Shown: positions 24,049-33,693, counted from the stretch's first letter. The stretch: 64,000 nucleotides of DNA from CAYXXZ01 sp964469165 (GCA_964469165.1 CAYXXZ010000001.1:76554-140553), one strand, 5' to 3'. A program made the numbers and translations. Notes: generated by a model not told the origin, from the letters alone.

Positions 24049-25707
24049 CTATTCAGCAAGACGCCATACCGGCTGGCTCCGTGAGCCCGCGTTAATGATG
24101 CGATTATTACGTCTTAGCTTGGTTAATAAGTTACTGATTTTGTCTATCTTTTGCTGCTCGCTCAAAGCATCACTCAACTTATCCATCAACAACTTGTTGA
24201 TCTCTGCACGATCCGCGCGGCCAAATCGATCAAGGTAGTCTGTAAGCAACTTTGCATAAAACGCATCATCCTGAGGCCGGGTGTGAATGTAGTCCGCCTT
24301 GCTTGCCGTAGCATCGGCAACCAGAGCAGATACATGAAAGTTCGGCTTGCGCCCTTCAATCAACCCTGCCTTGCGTAACCGGCTGGCTGCTTTATCCGTA
24401 ATGGAGAGCTTTTTCTGCACCCGGTCGAGCGCCAATACATCAATCAACGGCAAATCTGTCTTTTGGATCAACAAGCGGCTATAGGCCGGGTCCACAACAC
24501 CCCCGTAGAGTGTCATCCTGACCACATTAGTCTGACTCAGATCGTAGTCCGGCAGCGGAAAATAGCGCTGCACCTGGCCTCTATAGATGAGATGAATGCC
24601 ATAACCCATGGTATCTATCATGTTCAGTTCAGCCATCGCCTGGGTAAGGAAGGGGTTGCGATATCGGCGCGGCGTTTTGTCGCCTTGGACATATTCATCG
24701 GGCTGGCCTTCAAAAAAACTGCCTTCATTCTCAAAGATCAGCCGGTCAGATTGCTCGGTTACTACAACCCGACCATTGCGAGCATAGTCCTGGTGCGCAA
24801 TACAGTTGTGCAGGGCTTCCAGCACAATTTTCTGGTTATATTTGGAGACTTCGATAGGGATCAATTCATCTTGCGGCAAAATACGCAGCTGAATATTGCG
24901 AATACGCTGATAAAGCAGGGTCGTGCTAAGTAAAAAAGGTGGGCTAAAGTGTTCATAGGCTCGCTCCTGTCCTTCCAGCTTCCAGGTCAGCTGTGCCGGG
25001 TGAGGCAGAAGGAAATATGCCGATTCTGCCTTGCCCAGCAACAAAAGTGCCGTTCGGGTAATTTGTCCGTTTTGGGTAAGGCGTGCGCGATCCAGGAATA
25101 CCCTTAATGGCCAACTCATCACTTCGCTGGCTTCAAGGCGGTTGGCGTATTTTTGCGCAAATGACTCACGTGCTTTTCGAAGGGCTGTTTCATCCAGATC
25201 GTCCAGCGTGGCATCTGGAACAACTTGTGCTGTCCAATCTTGACGCAGGGTCTGCTGGCGTATTTCATCGAGCTTATCCAATCCCAATGAAGCCCGACTC
25301 TCACCTGCACGAGCGTAGTAATGTCCCTTCCAGGCAATAGGAATTCCGCAAGGAGCGGCGGGAATTTCAAATAAAATTACTCGCCCTTGCGGATGATCCA
25401 ACACATGAATTTCGCGCAAGGTAATACTTGGCTCGGCAGATTGCGCAATCTGGTTCTTCAAGCTTTGCAAGCGCTCTCTTTCCATGCGGTAATCGCTACC
25501 CACTACGGCACGGGTTTTGTTATTGATACCGAATATCAACCAGGCGCGTTCTGCATTGCGCAAATTAGCTTCGTTACTGAGGGCTGAAAAATACTCACCT
25601 ATTTTATTAGTATCGTAATCGTTGCTCGCCTGCTTGAACTCCACGACTTCGTTTTCCCAGGTGGCAATCAGGCGCTCAAGCAAACGAGTTAGCTCTTCCG
25701 GCGTCAT
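24049..25707 (-). CDS. AlbA_2 (Schlafen-like)/ATP-binding protein embedded in RM operon
   Basis: 552 residues. The N-terminal AlbA_2 domain (about 1-150) contains NEVVEFKQASNDYDTNKIGEYFSALSNEA and LIFGINN...VVG; the central and C-terminal part has an HATPase_c_4-like segment (VLEALHNCIAHQDYARNGRVVVTE, IFENEGSFFEG) and a winged-helix tail. These proteins are often annotated as RecG-like transcriptional regulators and recur in restriction and defence islands; nucleic-acid binding or cleavage by the AlbA_2/Schlafen core is plausible but unproven. Its ATG overlaps the hsdS stop by four bases (ATGA), showing tight coupling to the specificity subunit. Confidence 0.85.
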   Translation of the reverse strand: MTPEELTRLLERLIATWENEVVEFKQASNDYDTNKIGEYFSALSNEANLRNAERAWLIFGINNKTRAVVGSDYRMERERLQSLKNQIAQSAEPSITLREIHVLDHPQGRVILFEIPAAPCGIPIAWKGHYYARAGESRASLGLDKLDEIRQQTLRQDWTAQVVPDATLDDLDETALRKARESFAQKYANRLEASEVMSWPLRVFLDRARLTQNGQITRTALLLLGKAESAYFLLPHPAQLTWKLEGQERAYEHFSPPFLLSTTLLYQRIRNIQLRILPQDELIPIEVSKYNQKIVLEALHNCIAHQDYARNGRVVVTEQSDRLIFENEGSFFEGQPDEYVQGDKTPRRYRNPFLTQAMAELNMIDTMGYGIHLIYRGQVQRYFPLPDYDLSQTNVVRMTLYGGVVDPAYSRLLIQKTDLPLIDVLALDRVQKKLSITDKAASRLRKAGLIEGRKPNFHVSALVADATASKADYIHTRPQDDAFYAKLLTDYLDRFGRADRAEINKLLMDKLSDALSEQQKIDKISNLLTKLRRNNRIINAGSRSQPVWRLAE

Positions 25708-26933
25708 GTCGTCGCCTCCGACTTGGGAAAGCTCAACAGCAGGTCGCGGTAGTATTCGTATTGCTTCCGACGCAGCTCGATTTCGCGGGGCAGGCCCTCG
25801 GTGATGGAGTTGGTCAGGGTGTCGAATTTGTCGAGGATGGCAACGATACGGGCTTGCTCGGCAAGCGACCTCTCCGGTTCATCCGGGTACGGCACAGGTA
25901 TTCTTACCTTTGAAAAGCCATTTATCAGCAGAGTATTTACTTTAGTTCTTGCCACATACTTTGCCTTCTCCGCAATAAAGGATGCAGTTTGCATACAGTA
26001 TGAAACAAATTTCGGGTTCATGGCGTGTCGAAAAGCGTAACAGTGGTCGTGAATAGCTACCCTCTCGGCACCGAGCCATGCCACAGCCTTTCCCACATCT
26101 TCCACCGTTTCTCCGACATCCGTTAACACCACATCACCTGGCTCTGCATAGCGTAGCGAGTCGGCCAATTCTGGTCTGACCTTGGAAAGCGCCTTCTCAG
26201 TAAACACGCCATACCGGGTATAAATTTCACCATAGTGAATAACACTGACACCGCTATCTGTGTAGTCAGCTTTAGTAAAACGCTTACCGCGAATAAACTC
26301 GCCAACTTCTCCCAGAGCTTTCCACTCTACCTCGTCTTCTTCAAAGCTTAATAACTTGTCGCGATAGTAGTTGTATTGCTGTTGACGTGTGCTAAGCTCG
26401 GCGGTCAGCTCGGCGGTCATGGCGGTAAATGCGTCCAGAATACGGGCAATTTCGGCCTGAATCTCAAGGGATTTTTTGGGGTTTTCTGGACAGGGGATAG
26501 GCACGGGAATTTCCGTTAGCTTCCCCTTTGTCAATTTAGCTCGGCCACCCCCAGTCAAAAACGGAACGAAATCTACTGTACGCAAGTAGTGGTACATAAA
26601 TCTCGTATCAACTCCTGACAACCCGCGCACAACGTGGACATGATTATTTGCCCAAAACTTCCCAGTCGCATATTGAATGGAATAGTTTTCCAAGCTTGCT
26701 GAACCGTCCTCAGCAATCAACACAAACTCACCTTCGTGAGTATGGCCTCCAACATGATCTTGAATATTGTTCGCACCGTAATATGGCGTTGGCCCGGGGA
26801 TGCGCAGAGAGGCTTTTACCGGTTTCCTTCCACTATTCGCTATATCAAAAAGGTGCTCGTCACCTAAGACAGCCCACTCCACCTCCACGCCATCCAGCAG
26901 CTTGTCCAAAAAATCCACCTTACTCATTACCAT
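25704..26933 (-). CDS. hsdS: Type I restriction-modification specificity subunit
   Basis: 409 residues with the usual two target-recognition domains and an internal repeat: VEWAVLGDEHLFDIANSG (about 18) and VEWKALGEVGEFIRGKRF (about 205), each followed by a TRD and then a helix ending ...QQQYNYYRDKLLSFEED (about 190) and ...RKQYEYYRDLLLSFPKSE (C-terminus). Each TRD reads one half of a bipartite target, which cannot be deduced here. An alternative ATG is two codons downstream (MSKVDFL). The start overlaps the end of the rhuM-like gene by 14 bases. Confidence 0.94.
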   Translation of the reverse strand: MVMSKVDFLDKLLDGVEVEWAVLGDEHLFDIANSGRKPVKASLRIPGPTPYYGANNIQDHVGGHTHEGEFVLIAEDGSASLENYSIQYATGKFWANNHVHVVRGLSGVDTRFMYHYLRTVDFVPFLTGGGRAKLTKGKLTEIPVPIPCPENPKKSLEIQAEIARILDAFTAMTAELTAELSTRQQQYNYYRDKLLSFEEDEVEWKALGEVGEFIRGKRFTKADYTDSGVSVIHYGEIYTRYGVFTEKALSKVRPELADSLRYAEPGDVVLTDVGETVEDVGKAVAWLGAERVAIHDHCYAFRHAMNPKFVSYCMQTASFIAEKAKYVARTKVNTLLINGFSKVRIPVPYPDEPERSLAEQARIVAILDKFDTLTNSITEGLPREIELRRKQYEYYRDLLLSFPKSEATT

Positions 26934-27969
26934 AACTCTCGCTGTTGGGATCCAGCTGCTTCAGCATTCGGTCAAAATCAGATTCATACAGGCGATCCTG
27001 TACCACGCGGTATTTTTCAAATTCGGTTTCGGCGTGGAGCTTGGCCTGCTCGTGGGAAATCTTGCCGGGGCCGGTGAGGATTTCATTACCGTTGAATTCC
27101 AGGAAACCATCCAGTCGCGTGGCCCAGTCCTGCATCGACATGGGGATTTTGCGCATGGCCTGTAGCTCGGCAAATTCCAGATAGACCGAAACGATGCGCT
27201 CCAGATACTTAAGTTCCTGCTGATCCAGGTAATTCTTGGCTACGGATACATCTGTGCGAACAATCTTGCCATCAGGCGCCGCTGCCCAATGGGTCAGCCC
27301 CATGTTTTCCTTACTCGCATCAGCACGGGCGACGATAAGCTCTGCGGCTGTATGCCGGTGCACAGCCCAGTGCAGCTTGTTCTGCACCAAGGCAAAGAAC
27401 TCACGCGTGGTCTTTGCATTCCTGTCGTAATCGAACGCGGTGGCATAGAGATCGGTAATCTTCTGGTAGAACTTGCGCTCGGACAGGCGAATTTCCCGGA
27501 TATATTCCAGCTGGCGCTCGAAATACTCATCGGTGAACATGTGGCCCTTCTTCAGGCGCTCCACATCCATGATCCAGCCCTGGATGGTGTAGTCCTTCAC
27601 GATCTGGCCTGCCCATTTGCGAAACTGCACGGCGCGAGGGTTGTTGACCTTGAAGCCCACAGCGATGATGGCTTGCAGGTTGTAGTGCTTGGTTTTGTAG
27701 TTTTTGCCATCTGCGGCAGTTATTAAGTAATCCTTAATAACTGCGTCGGGCTGCAGCTCGCTCTCGTCAAAAATACGTTTCAGGTGCTGGTTGATGGCGG
27801 GCACAGTGACGTCATACAGCTCAGCTATCAGCTTTTGCGTCAACCAGATGTTCTCATCTTCGTAGCGCATTTCCACGCTGGTCTGGCTATCACCCGTTGC
27901 GGCCACAAAAGTCAGGTATTCAGCCGCTGAAGAGCGAATGTTTGGCAGGCTCTGCTTCTTCTTTGCCAT
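26920..27969 (-). CDS. rhuM: RhuM family protein within type I RM operon
   Basis: 349 residues of the Virulence_RhuM family: VEMRYEDENIWLTQKLIAELYDV with a helix-turn-helix-like start, INQHLKRIFDESEL, KTKHYNLQAIIAVGFKVNN and FRKWAGQIVKDYTIQGW, MDVERLKKGHMFTDEYFERQLE, as in Salmonella RhuM. The molecular function is unknown, although rhuM-like genes are frequent passengers between hsdM and hsdS and in phage and defence regions. It starts two bases after the hsdM stop and overlaps hsdS, so it is in the same transcript. Confidence 0.92.
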   Translation of the reverse strand: MAKKKQSLPNIRSSAAEYLTFVAATGDSQTSVEMRYEDENIWLTQKLIAELYDVTVPAINQHLKRIFDESELQPDAVIKDYLITAADGKNYKTKHYNLQAIIAVGFKVNNPRAVQFRKWAGQIVKDYTIQGWIMDVERLKKGHMFTDEYFERQLEYIREIRLSERKFYQKITDLYATAFDYDRNAKTTREFFALVQNKLHWAVHRHTAAELIVARADASKENMGLTHWAAAPDGKIVRTDVSVAKNYLDQQELKYLERIVSVYLEFAELQAMRKIPMSMQDWATRLDGFLEFNGNEILTGPGKISHEQAKLHAETEFEKYRVVQDRLYESDFDRMLKQLDPNSESYGNE

Positions 27970-27971
27970 GC

Positions 27972-29516
27972 TTAGGCTCCTTCTATTTCGGCCACTATGA
28001 CATCAATCTCGGCACGCAGCTGGGTGATTCTGGCCACAGTGGTTTTCAGCTCGGCATTGAGCTGGACGATATCAATCACCTCACGGGTGTCCGCAGCCTC
28101 TACGTAGCTGCTGACGGAGAGGTTGTAGTCATTGCCGGCGATTTCCTCGAAGGGCACTGAGCGGGCGAAGTGGTCCACATCTGCCTTGCTGTCGAACACC
28201 TGCATGATCTTGTCGATGTGCTCATCAGTCAGAATGTTGTTGTTGGTTTCCTTCTTGAACAGGCCACTGGCATCAATGAACTGGGTGGTGGTGTCCGCCT
28301 TGTGTTTGGACAGCACCAGAATGTTCACGGCAATGGTGGTGCCGAAAAACAGGTTGGGCGCCAGTGAGATCACGGTTTCGACAAAGTTGTTATCCATCAG
28401 ATACTTTCTGATTTTCTGCTCGGCACCGCCGCGATAGAAGATACCGGGAAAGCAGACGATGGCGGCACGCCCCTTGCTGGACAGATAGCTGAGGGCATGC
28501 AGCACAAAGGCGAAGTCGGCCTTGGACTTGGGGGCCAGCACACCGGCGGGGGCAAAGCGGTCGTCGTTGATCAAGGTGGGGTCGTCAGAGCCGATCCACT
28601 TCACCGAATAGGGCGGGTTGGAGACGATGGCATCGAAGGGTTTGTTGTCACCAAAGTGCGGGTCGATCAGGGTGTTGCCCAGCTGGATATTGAACTTGTC
28701 GTAGTTGATGTTGTGCAGAAACATGTTCATCCGCGCCAGGTTGTAGGTGGTGTGGTTGATCTCCTGGCCGAAGAAGCCCTCTTCGATGATGTGGGCGTCG
28801 AAATGTTTCTTGGCTTGCAGCAGCAATGAGCCGGAACCGCAGGCGGGGTCAAAAATCTTGTTGACGCTGGTTTGTTTGTGCATCGCCAGCCGGGCAATCA
28901 GCCTGGATACGTGCTGTGGGGTAAAAAATTCGCCGCCGGACTTGCCTGCGTTGGCTGCATAGTTGGAGATCAGGAACTCGTAGGCATCCCCGAACAGGTC
29001 GATATGGGCCGCGTCAAAGTTGCCAAAATCCAAGCCTGCCACGCCCTTCAGCACCGCTGACAGACGAGCGTTCTTGTCCTTGACGGTGTTGCCGAGGCGG
29101 TTACTGGTGGTGTCGAAGTCTGCAAACAGACCTTTGATGTCCTGCTCGGACGGATAGCCATTGGCGGAAGCTTCAATGTCGGCAAAGATCCTGGCGAGAT
29201 CGGTGTTGAGGCTTTCGTTGCTGTGGGCGCTTTTGGCGATATTGGCAAACAGCTGGCCGGGGTAGATGAAATAGCCCTTGGTTTTGATGGCGTCATCGCG
29301 AATTTCCGGGGTAATGACGGTGTCGGGCAGCTCAGCGTAGTTGATGCTTTCGTCACCGGCTTCGATGTAGCTGGCAAAGTTCTCGCTGATAAAGCGGTAG
29401 AACAGGGTGCCCAGCACATACTGCTTGAAGTCCCAGCCATCCACCGCGCCGCGGACATCGTTGGCAATGGCCCAAATTTGACGTTGCAGGGCGGCGCGTT
29501 GTTGTGAGCTAGTCAT
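27972..29516 (-). CDS. hsdM: Type I DNA methyltransferase (N6-adenine) subunit
   Basis: 514 residues from ATG 29516 (MTSSQQRAALQRQIWAIAND; AGGAA nine bases upstream). Landmarks: N-terminal helical HsdM_N domain (1-150), GGEFFTP at 194-200, SAM-binding DPACGSGS at 223-230 and catalytic NPPY at 300-303, the gamma-class order. It methylates adenine in the HsdS target in the M2S complex and is needed for both modification and restriction. First gene of the operon. The frame is open far upstream, but that extension is low-complexity and lacks family similarity. Confidence 0.96.
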   Translation of the reverse strand: MTSSQQRAALQRQIWAIANDVRGAVDGWDFKQYVLGTLFYRFISENFASYIEAGDESINYAELPDTVITPEIRDDAIKTKGYFIYPGQLFANIAKSAHSNESLNTDLARIFADIEASANGYPSEQDIKGLFADFDTTSNRLGNTVKDKNARLSAVLKGVAGLDFGNFDAAHIDLFGDAYEFLISNYAANAGKSGGEFFTPQHVSRLIARLAMHKQTSVNKIFDPACGSGSLLLQAKKHFDAHIIEEGFFGQEINHTTYNLARMNMFLHNINYDKFNIQLGNTLIDPHFGDNKPFDAIVSNPPYSVKWIGSDDPTLINDDRFAPAGVLAPKSKADFAFVLHALSYLSSKGRAAIVCFPGIFYRGGAEQKIRKYLMDNNFVETVISLAPNLFFGTTIAVNILVLSKHKADTTTQFIDASGLFKKETNNNILTDEHIDKIMQVFDSKADVDHFARSVPFEEIAGNDYNLSVSSYVEAADTREVIDIVQLNAELKTTVARITQLRAEIDVIVAEIEGA

Positions 29517-29682
29517 GCTGGTGTTCCTGTTTGAATAGATTTTTTTGAATAGCGATTCAGTGTGAAACCTGTTGCGCATTGTAACGAGTAAAGCGTTGCG
29601 AGCCAGCAGCCCAGAGTCGGGAGCCCAGATACGAAGCCGCATCCCAATGTTATCATTGCGCCTTTTCTTCCAGGCTCCAGCC

Positions 29683-30828
29683 ATGCCCGCAGTCAACGAT
29701 ATTTTCACCGCCAGCGTTCGCGATCTTTCGTCGGATGGCAATGGCGTGGTCGAGCATCGCAGCGGGCAGATTTTTTTTGTGCCGGGGGTGTGGCCGGGGG
29801 AAGAGGGCGAGTTTCGGGTAACGGGGTTTCGCAAGAGTTTTGGTTTCGCCCGGCTGGTGAAATTGCTGCGGCCCGCACCGGAGCGGGTGACGCCTCAGTG
29901 CGTTCACCAGGGATTTGGTCGCGATGATTGCGGCGGCTGCCCCTGGCAGTTCGTCACTTACGAGGCGCAACTGGCGGCCAAGGAGATGAGGGTGCGGCGT
30001 GCGCTGAGTCGCCTGGGCCTCGATGAGCGCATTCGGCCCATTTGGGGCTCACCGCAGCAGTTCGGCTACCGCAACCGCGCCCAATTGAAAAGCGATGGCC
30101 GCGCCATCGGCTATGTAGCCCAGGGCTCGAACCGCCTGGTGGCGATCGACGATTGCCCCATTCTGAGCGACCACAACCGCCAAACCCTGAAGGATTTTCT
30201 CGCAACCCTGCCCAATCCCGCGCTGCGCCCGAGCCGCAAGGCGCAATGGAGCACGCTGGATATCGATGAGGCGCTGACCGCGGAGACCGTGTCCATCAAC
30301 AGGCGTCGCCCCTTCCAGCAGGCCAACAGCGCCCAGAATCTGCGTATGCGCGATTGGCTGGCCCGTTCCCTCGCGAATGCGGACAAGGCCCTGCCGGTGG
30401 TGGAGCTGTTCGCCGGCTCGGGCAATTTCACCGAGGTTCTGCATAACGCGGGGTTCGAGCGCATCCTGGCGGTGGAGGGTGTGGCCGAGGCGGTCGATGC
30501 TCTCGACACCCAGGGTTGGCGCGGCGTGGAGGGGCTGGTGTGTGATCTGTTCAGTGAGGCTGGAGCGAGGACTGCGGCGCAAGCTGCCTCGGGTTCGGGA
30601 GTGCTGGTGCTGGATCCACCCAGGGACGGTTTTCGCCATATCGGCACACTCACCACCGCACTATCGAAGTTGCGCCATATAGCCTACATCTCCTGTGATC
30701 TTGCTACCTTTGTCCGCGATATGCAGACCTTGCTACAGCAAGGCTTTGTAGTCGATCACATCCAGCCGCTCGATCTTTTTCCGCATACGCCGCACGTGGA
30801 ACTGCTGGCCGCGCTGCGCAAACCCTGA
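29683..30828 (+). CDS. RlmD/TrmA-type 23S rRNA m5U methyltransferase-like protein
   Basis: 381 residues from ATG 29683 (MPAVNDIFTASVRDLSSDG; a TRAM-like beta-barrel at 1-60). An iron-sulfur-type cysteine set, C73, C83, C86 (CVHQGFGRDDCGGCPW), is followed by GYRNRAQLK, the SAM-binding VVELFAGSGNFTEVL, and the C-terminal LDPPRDGF and AYISCDLATFVRD, whose Cys is the nucleophile. These are features of RlmC/RlmD. It is shorter than E. coli RlmD (433) and lacks part of the middle domain, so the exact uridine target is uncertain. Divergent from the hsdM operon; promoters of both must lie in 29517-29682. Confidence 0.88.
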   Translation: MPAVNDIFTASVRDLSSDGNGVVEHRSGQIFFVPGVWPGEEGEFRVTGFRKSFGFARLVKLLRPAPERVTPQCVHQGFGRDDCGGCPWQFVTYEAQLAAKEMRVRRALSRLGLDERIRPIWGSPQQFGYRNRAQLKSDGRAIGYVAQGSNRLVAIDDCPILSDHNRQTLKDFLATLPNPALRPSRKAQWSTLDIDEALTAETVSINRRRPFQQANSAQNLRMRDWLARSLANADKALPVVELFAGSGNFTEVLHNAGFERILAVEGVAEAVDALDTQGWRGVEGLVCDLFSEAGARTAAQAASGSGVLVLDPPRDGFRHIGTLTTALSKLRHIAYISCDLATFVRDMQTLLQQGFVVDHIQPLDLFPHTPHVELLAALRKP

Positions 30829-30941
30829 CAGGCCCCTGGTTCGATTGAGGGTGCCTATGAAGTCCATATAGATAAATGGCTGGAGAATCGGGGCCTCGTC
30901 ACGTAGTCTGAGCACACGTTCAATCAACCACAGGATTTCCC

Positions 30942-31187
30942 ATGACCGACTTCACTGTTTATGGTCGTCCCGGCTGCGGCTACTGTGTTGCCGCCGTGCA
31001 GTTGCTCAAATCGAAAGGCTACAGCTTCGACTACATCGACATCTACCAGCAGGGCATGCAGCCCGCGGATCTTTCGTCGGTCGTGGATCGCCCGGTGCGC
31101 ACCGTGCCCCAGATCCTCCACGGCACCCGCTACGTGGGGGGCTACACCGACCTGCTGCCCTACATCAGGGACGTGGAAGCGGCCTGA
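30942..31187 (+). CDS. Glutaredoxin
   Basis: 81 residues: the active site CGYC at 12-15 (RPGCGYCVAAVQLL), then FDYIDIYQQG, the cis-Pro motif RTVPQIL and GGYTDL for GSH binding. A dithiol glutaredoxin of the Grx1/3 fold, cytoplasmic, reducing protein disulfides or glutathione adducts. AGGAT precedes the ATG. It lies convergently with the thioesterase gene, 16 bases away. Confidence 0.92.
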   Translation: MTDFTVYGRPGCGYCVAAVQLLKSKGYSFDYIDIYQQGMQPADLSSVVDRPVRTVPQILHGTRYVGGYTDLLPYIRDVEAA

Positions 31188-31203
31188 TTCACGCCCGCGC
31201 CCA

Positions 31204-31599
31204 TCAGCTTTGACCGATGGGCCGGGTCTTGCCGTTCTCGGTAATGGCAACGTACCAGAAATCCGCCTCCGACAGCTTGGCGGGCTCGTCCATGGTTTCC
31301 GACTCGATCCACACTTCCACATTGATGCGCATCGACGTGCGCCCGCTTTCCACAAGGCTCGCGTAGCAGCTTACGATGGCGCCTATCGGTACCGGCCGCA
31401 TGAACCCCATGCGGCCCACGGACACCGTCGCCACGCGCCCGCGGGCAATGCGCTTTGCCAGCACCATGCCGGCCAGATCCATCTGTGACAACACCCAGCC
31501 ACCGTAGATGTCGCCGTGGGCATTGGTGTCCTTGGGCATCGCGATGACTCGCAGTGCCAGTTCGCCATGGGGAGCGGCAGGGGTATTGATAGAACTCAC
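31204..31599 (-). CDS. Acyl-CoA thioesterase (YciA-type hotdog)
   Basis: 131 residues with a hotdog fold: MPKDTNAHGDIYGGWVLSQMDLAG (the YciA GDIxGGWxxSQMD active-site motif, with the catalytic Asp), then RGRVATVSVGRMGFMRPVPIGAIV and RTSMRINVEVWIES. It hydrolyses medium/long acyl-CoA in the cytoplasm. Length matches YciA (132). It follows dctM on the same strand by only ten bases, so it may be the last gene of that transcript; any functional link is unclear. Confidence 0.9.
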   Translation of the reverse strand: MSSINTPAAPHGELALRVIAMPKDTNAHGDIYGGWVLSQMDLAGMVLAKRIARGRVATVSVGRMGFMRPVPIGAIVSCYASLVESGRTSMRINVEVWIESETMDEPAKLSEADFWYVAITENGKTRPIGQS

Positions 31600-31609
31600 G
31601 TTGTCATCC

Positions 31610-32983
31610 TCAGCCTAGAAGTTTATTGGGCAGCCAGGTCGTCAGTTCCGGCCAGAGGAACAGCACCACCAGCATGGCCAGTTGCAGCAGTATAAAGGGC
31701 ATCACTCCCTTGTAAATATCGGTGGTGAGCACGGAAGCTGGAGCCACGCCGCGCAGGTAGAAGAGGGCAAAGCCAAAGGGCGGCGTCAGGAACGATGTTT
31801 GCAGGTTGACGGCAATCATGATGCCGAGCCAGATCGGGTCCACCCCCATGGCGAGCAAGGCTGGCGCCACGATGGGTACCACCACGAAGGTGATCTCGAT
31901 GAAGTCGAGAATGAAGCCGAGGATGAAGATCGCCAGCATCACCGCCAGCACCGCACCCACGGTGCCGCCGGGCACCATGCTCAACAGATCGCTGACCAGC
32001 TCCTCGCCGCCAAAACCGCGGAATACCAGTGAAAATACGATCGCGCCGATAAGGATCATGAATACCATGGCGGTGATCTGAGTGGTGGCACTCATCACCT
32101 CTTTCAGGCGCGCCAGGTTCAGCTGGCGCTTGACCAGGGCGAGCAGGGTGGCGCCAATCGCTCCCACGCCCGCCGCTTCCGTCGGTGTCGCCGCGCCGAA
32201 AATGATCGAGCCAAGCACTGCAAAAATCAGCACCACCGGGGGCAGCAGCGGAATGAGTATGTTGACCCGCGGCGAATTCTCGTCCCGCGGCGGCTCACTC
32301 GGCACCTTGTCGGGCCTCAGGGTCGCGTAGACATAGATGTAGAGCACATACATCACCACCAGCACCAGGCCGGGAATGATGGCCCCAACGAACAGGTCAC
32401 CGATGGAGACTGTGTCGGGCATGAAGATGCCCATGCGCAGCTGTGCCTGTTGATAGGCCGTGGAGATGATGTCCCCCAGCAGCACCAGCACGATGGAGGG
32501 GGGGATGATCTGCCCCAGGGTACCGGTGGCGCAGATGGTACCGGAAGCCAGAGCCGGTGAATAACCCCGCTTCATCATGCTGGGTAGCGACATGAGCCCC
32601 ATGGTGACCACGGTTGCCCCGACGATGCCGGTGCTCGCGGCAAGCAGCGCACCCACCAGCACCACGGAAATGCCGAGCCCGCCCTTGAGGGAGCCACACA
32701 GCCGCGTCATGTTGTCGAGCAAGTCTTCGGCAAGGCGGGACTTCTCCAGCATCACCCCCATGAAAACGAACAGGGGAATGGCGATCAAGGTGGCGTTGAC
32801 CATGGTGCCGAACAAGCGGTTGGGCACGGCGTGGAGATATGCCATGTCGAAATGGCCGGTCAAGACGCCCACTGCGGCAAAGGCCATGGCCACACCACTG
32901 AGCGTGAAGGCGACCGGATAACCCGCCAGCAGGCAGATGCAGACGGCGAGGAACATCAGCAGTGGAACGAACTCGACCATCAC
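31610..32983 (-). CDS. dctM: TRAP transporter large permease DctM
   Basis: 457 residues with about 12 membrane helices. Typical motifs: FTLSGVAMAFAAVG, FVFMGVMLEKSRLAEDLLDNM, GGLGISVVLVGALLAASTGIVGATVVTMG, ALASGTICATGTLGQIIPPSIVLVLLGD, and the C-terminal LQTSFLTPPFGFALFYLRGVAP. With DctQ and a periplasmic binding protein DctP it drives Na+-coupled uptake of a carboxylate-type solute. dctQ overlaps its start by four bases. No dctP is in the neighbourhood, so the binding protein must be encoded elsewhere or this is an orphan permease pair. Confidence 0.95.
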   Translation of the reverse strand: MMVEFVPLLMFLAVCICLLAGYPVAFTLSGVAMAFAAVGVLTGHFDMAYLHAVPNRLFGTMVNATLIAIPLFVFMGVMLEKSRLAEDLLDNMTRLCGSLKGGLGISVVLVGALLAASTGIVGATVVTMGLMSLPSMMKRGYSPALASGTICATGTLGQIIPPSIVLVLLGDIISTAYQQAQLRMGIFMPDTVSIGDLFVGAIIPGLVLVVMYVLYIYVYATLRPDKVPSEPPRDENSPRVNILIPLLPPVVLIFAVLGSIIFGAATPTEAAGVGAIGATLLALVKRQLNLARLKEVMSATTQITAMVFMILIGAIVFSLVFRGFGGEELVSDLLSMVPGGTVGAVLAVMLAIFILGFILDFIEITFVVVPIVAPALLAMGVDPIWLGIMIAVNLQTSFLTPPFGFALFYLRGVAPASVLTTDIYKGVMPFILLQLAMLVVLFLWPELTTWLPNKLLG

Positions 32984-33522
32984 AGTGGCTCCATCTGTTC
33001 GGGAGTATGGGAGCCGCCCTTGCCGAAGAAGAAGAGCAGGTTTTTCAGCAACTCTGCCACCCCCTGGATGATCAGCGTCACGGGCAACAGCAGCATCAGC
33101 GTCTTGAGCAGGTAGACACCCTTGATGCCACCGCCTTCCGTGGACACTTCATGAACCGCCCAGCTGGCCATCACATAATCCCAGGACATGACGAAAATCA
33201 GCACACTGAGAGGTAGCAGACACAGCAGCGCTCCCAATACATCCACCAGCGCCTGGGTGCGCGGCGTGAAGTTGCGGTAGAAGATATCCACCCGCACATG
33301 GCTGCCGTGCTTGAGGGCATAGCCCATCGCCAGCATGAAGAGAGTCGCGTGAATATAGGTGAGTGATTCCTGGATGGCGATGGAGCCGCCGCTGAAGAAG
33401 TAGCGCAACGCCACTACCACACAGGTATTGATGACCACCAGCAGTGTCAGCCAGATGATGCACTTGCCCGTCAGTTCGGTAATGCAGTCCAGTCCCCGGT
33501 AAAGAGCGCTTATGAATCTCAT
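32980..33522 (-). CDS. dctQ: TRAP transporter small permease DctQ
   Basis: 180 residues with four membrane helices (about 15-38, 48-72, 95-115, 135-160), including GKCIIWLTLLVVINTCVVV and EVSTEGGGIKGVYLLKTLMLLLPVTLIIQG, matching DctQ. It forms the membrane complex with DctM, whose ATG overlaps this gene's end. It begins 170 bases from the divergent carbonic anhydrase gene. Confidence 0.92.
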   Translation of the reverse strand: MRFISALYRGLDCITELTGKCIIWLTLLVVINTCVVVALRYFFSGGSIAIQESLTYIHATLFMLAMGYALKHGSHVRVDIFYRNFTPRTQALVDVLGALLCLLPLSVLIFVMSWDYVMASWAVHEVSTEGGGIKGVYLLKTLMLLLPVTLIIQGVAELLKNLLFFFGKGGSHTPEQMEPL

Positions 33523-33693
33523 GGGAGTTTCTTCAAGTTTTTATCCGTCGCGCATTATAGTGGGGTTGAGAGGCAATCAAAAACCGTGCCGCCTCCTGTC
33601 TTTCTGTTACTGCGCGATTGATCTTTCAGCCAAACAATTTTACTCTGTGCAGCCCGCCCCGCACCACACCGCCGCATCCCGACAGGAGAGCCA

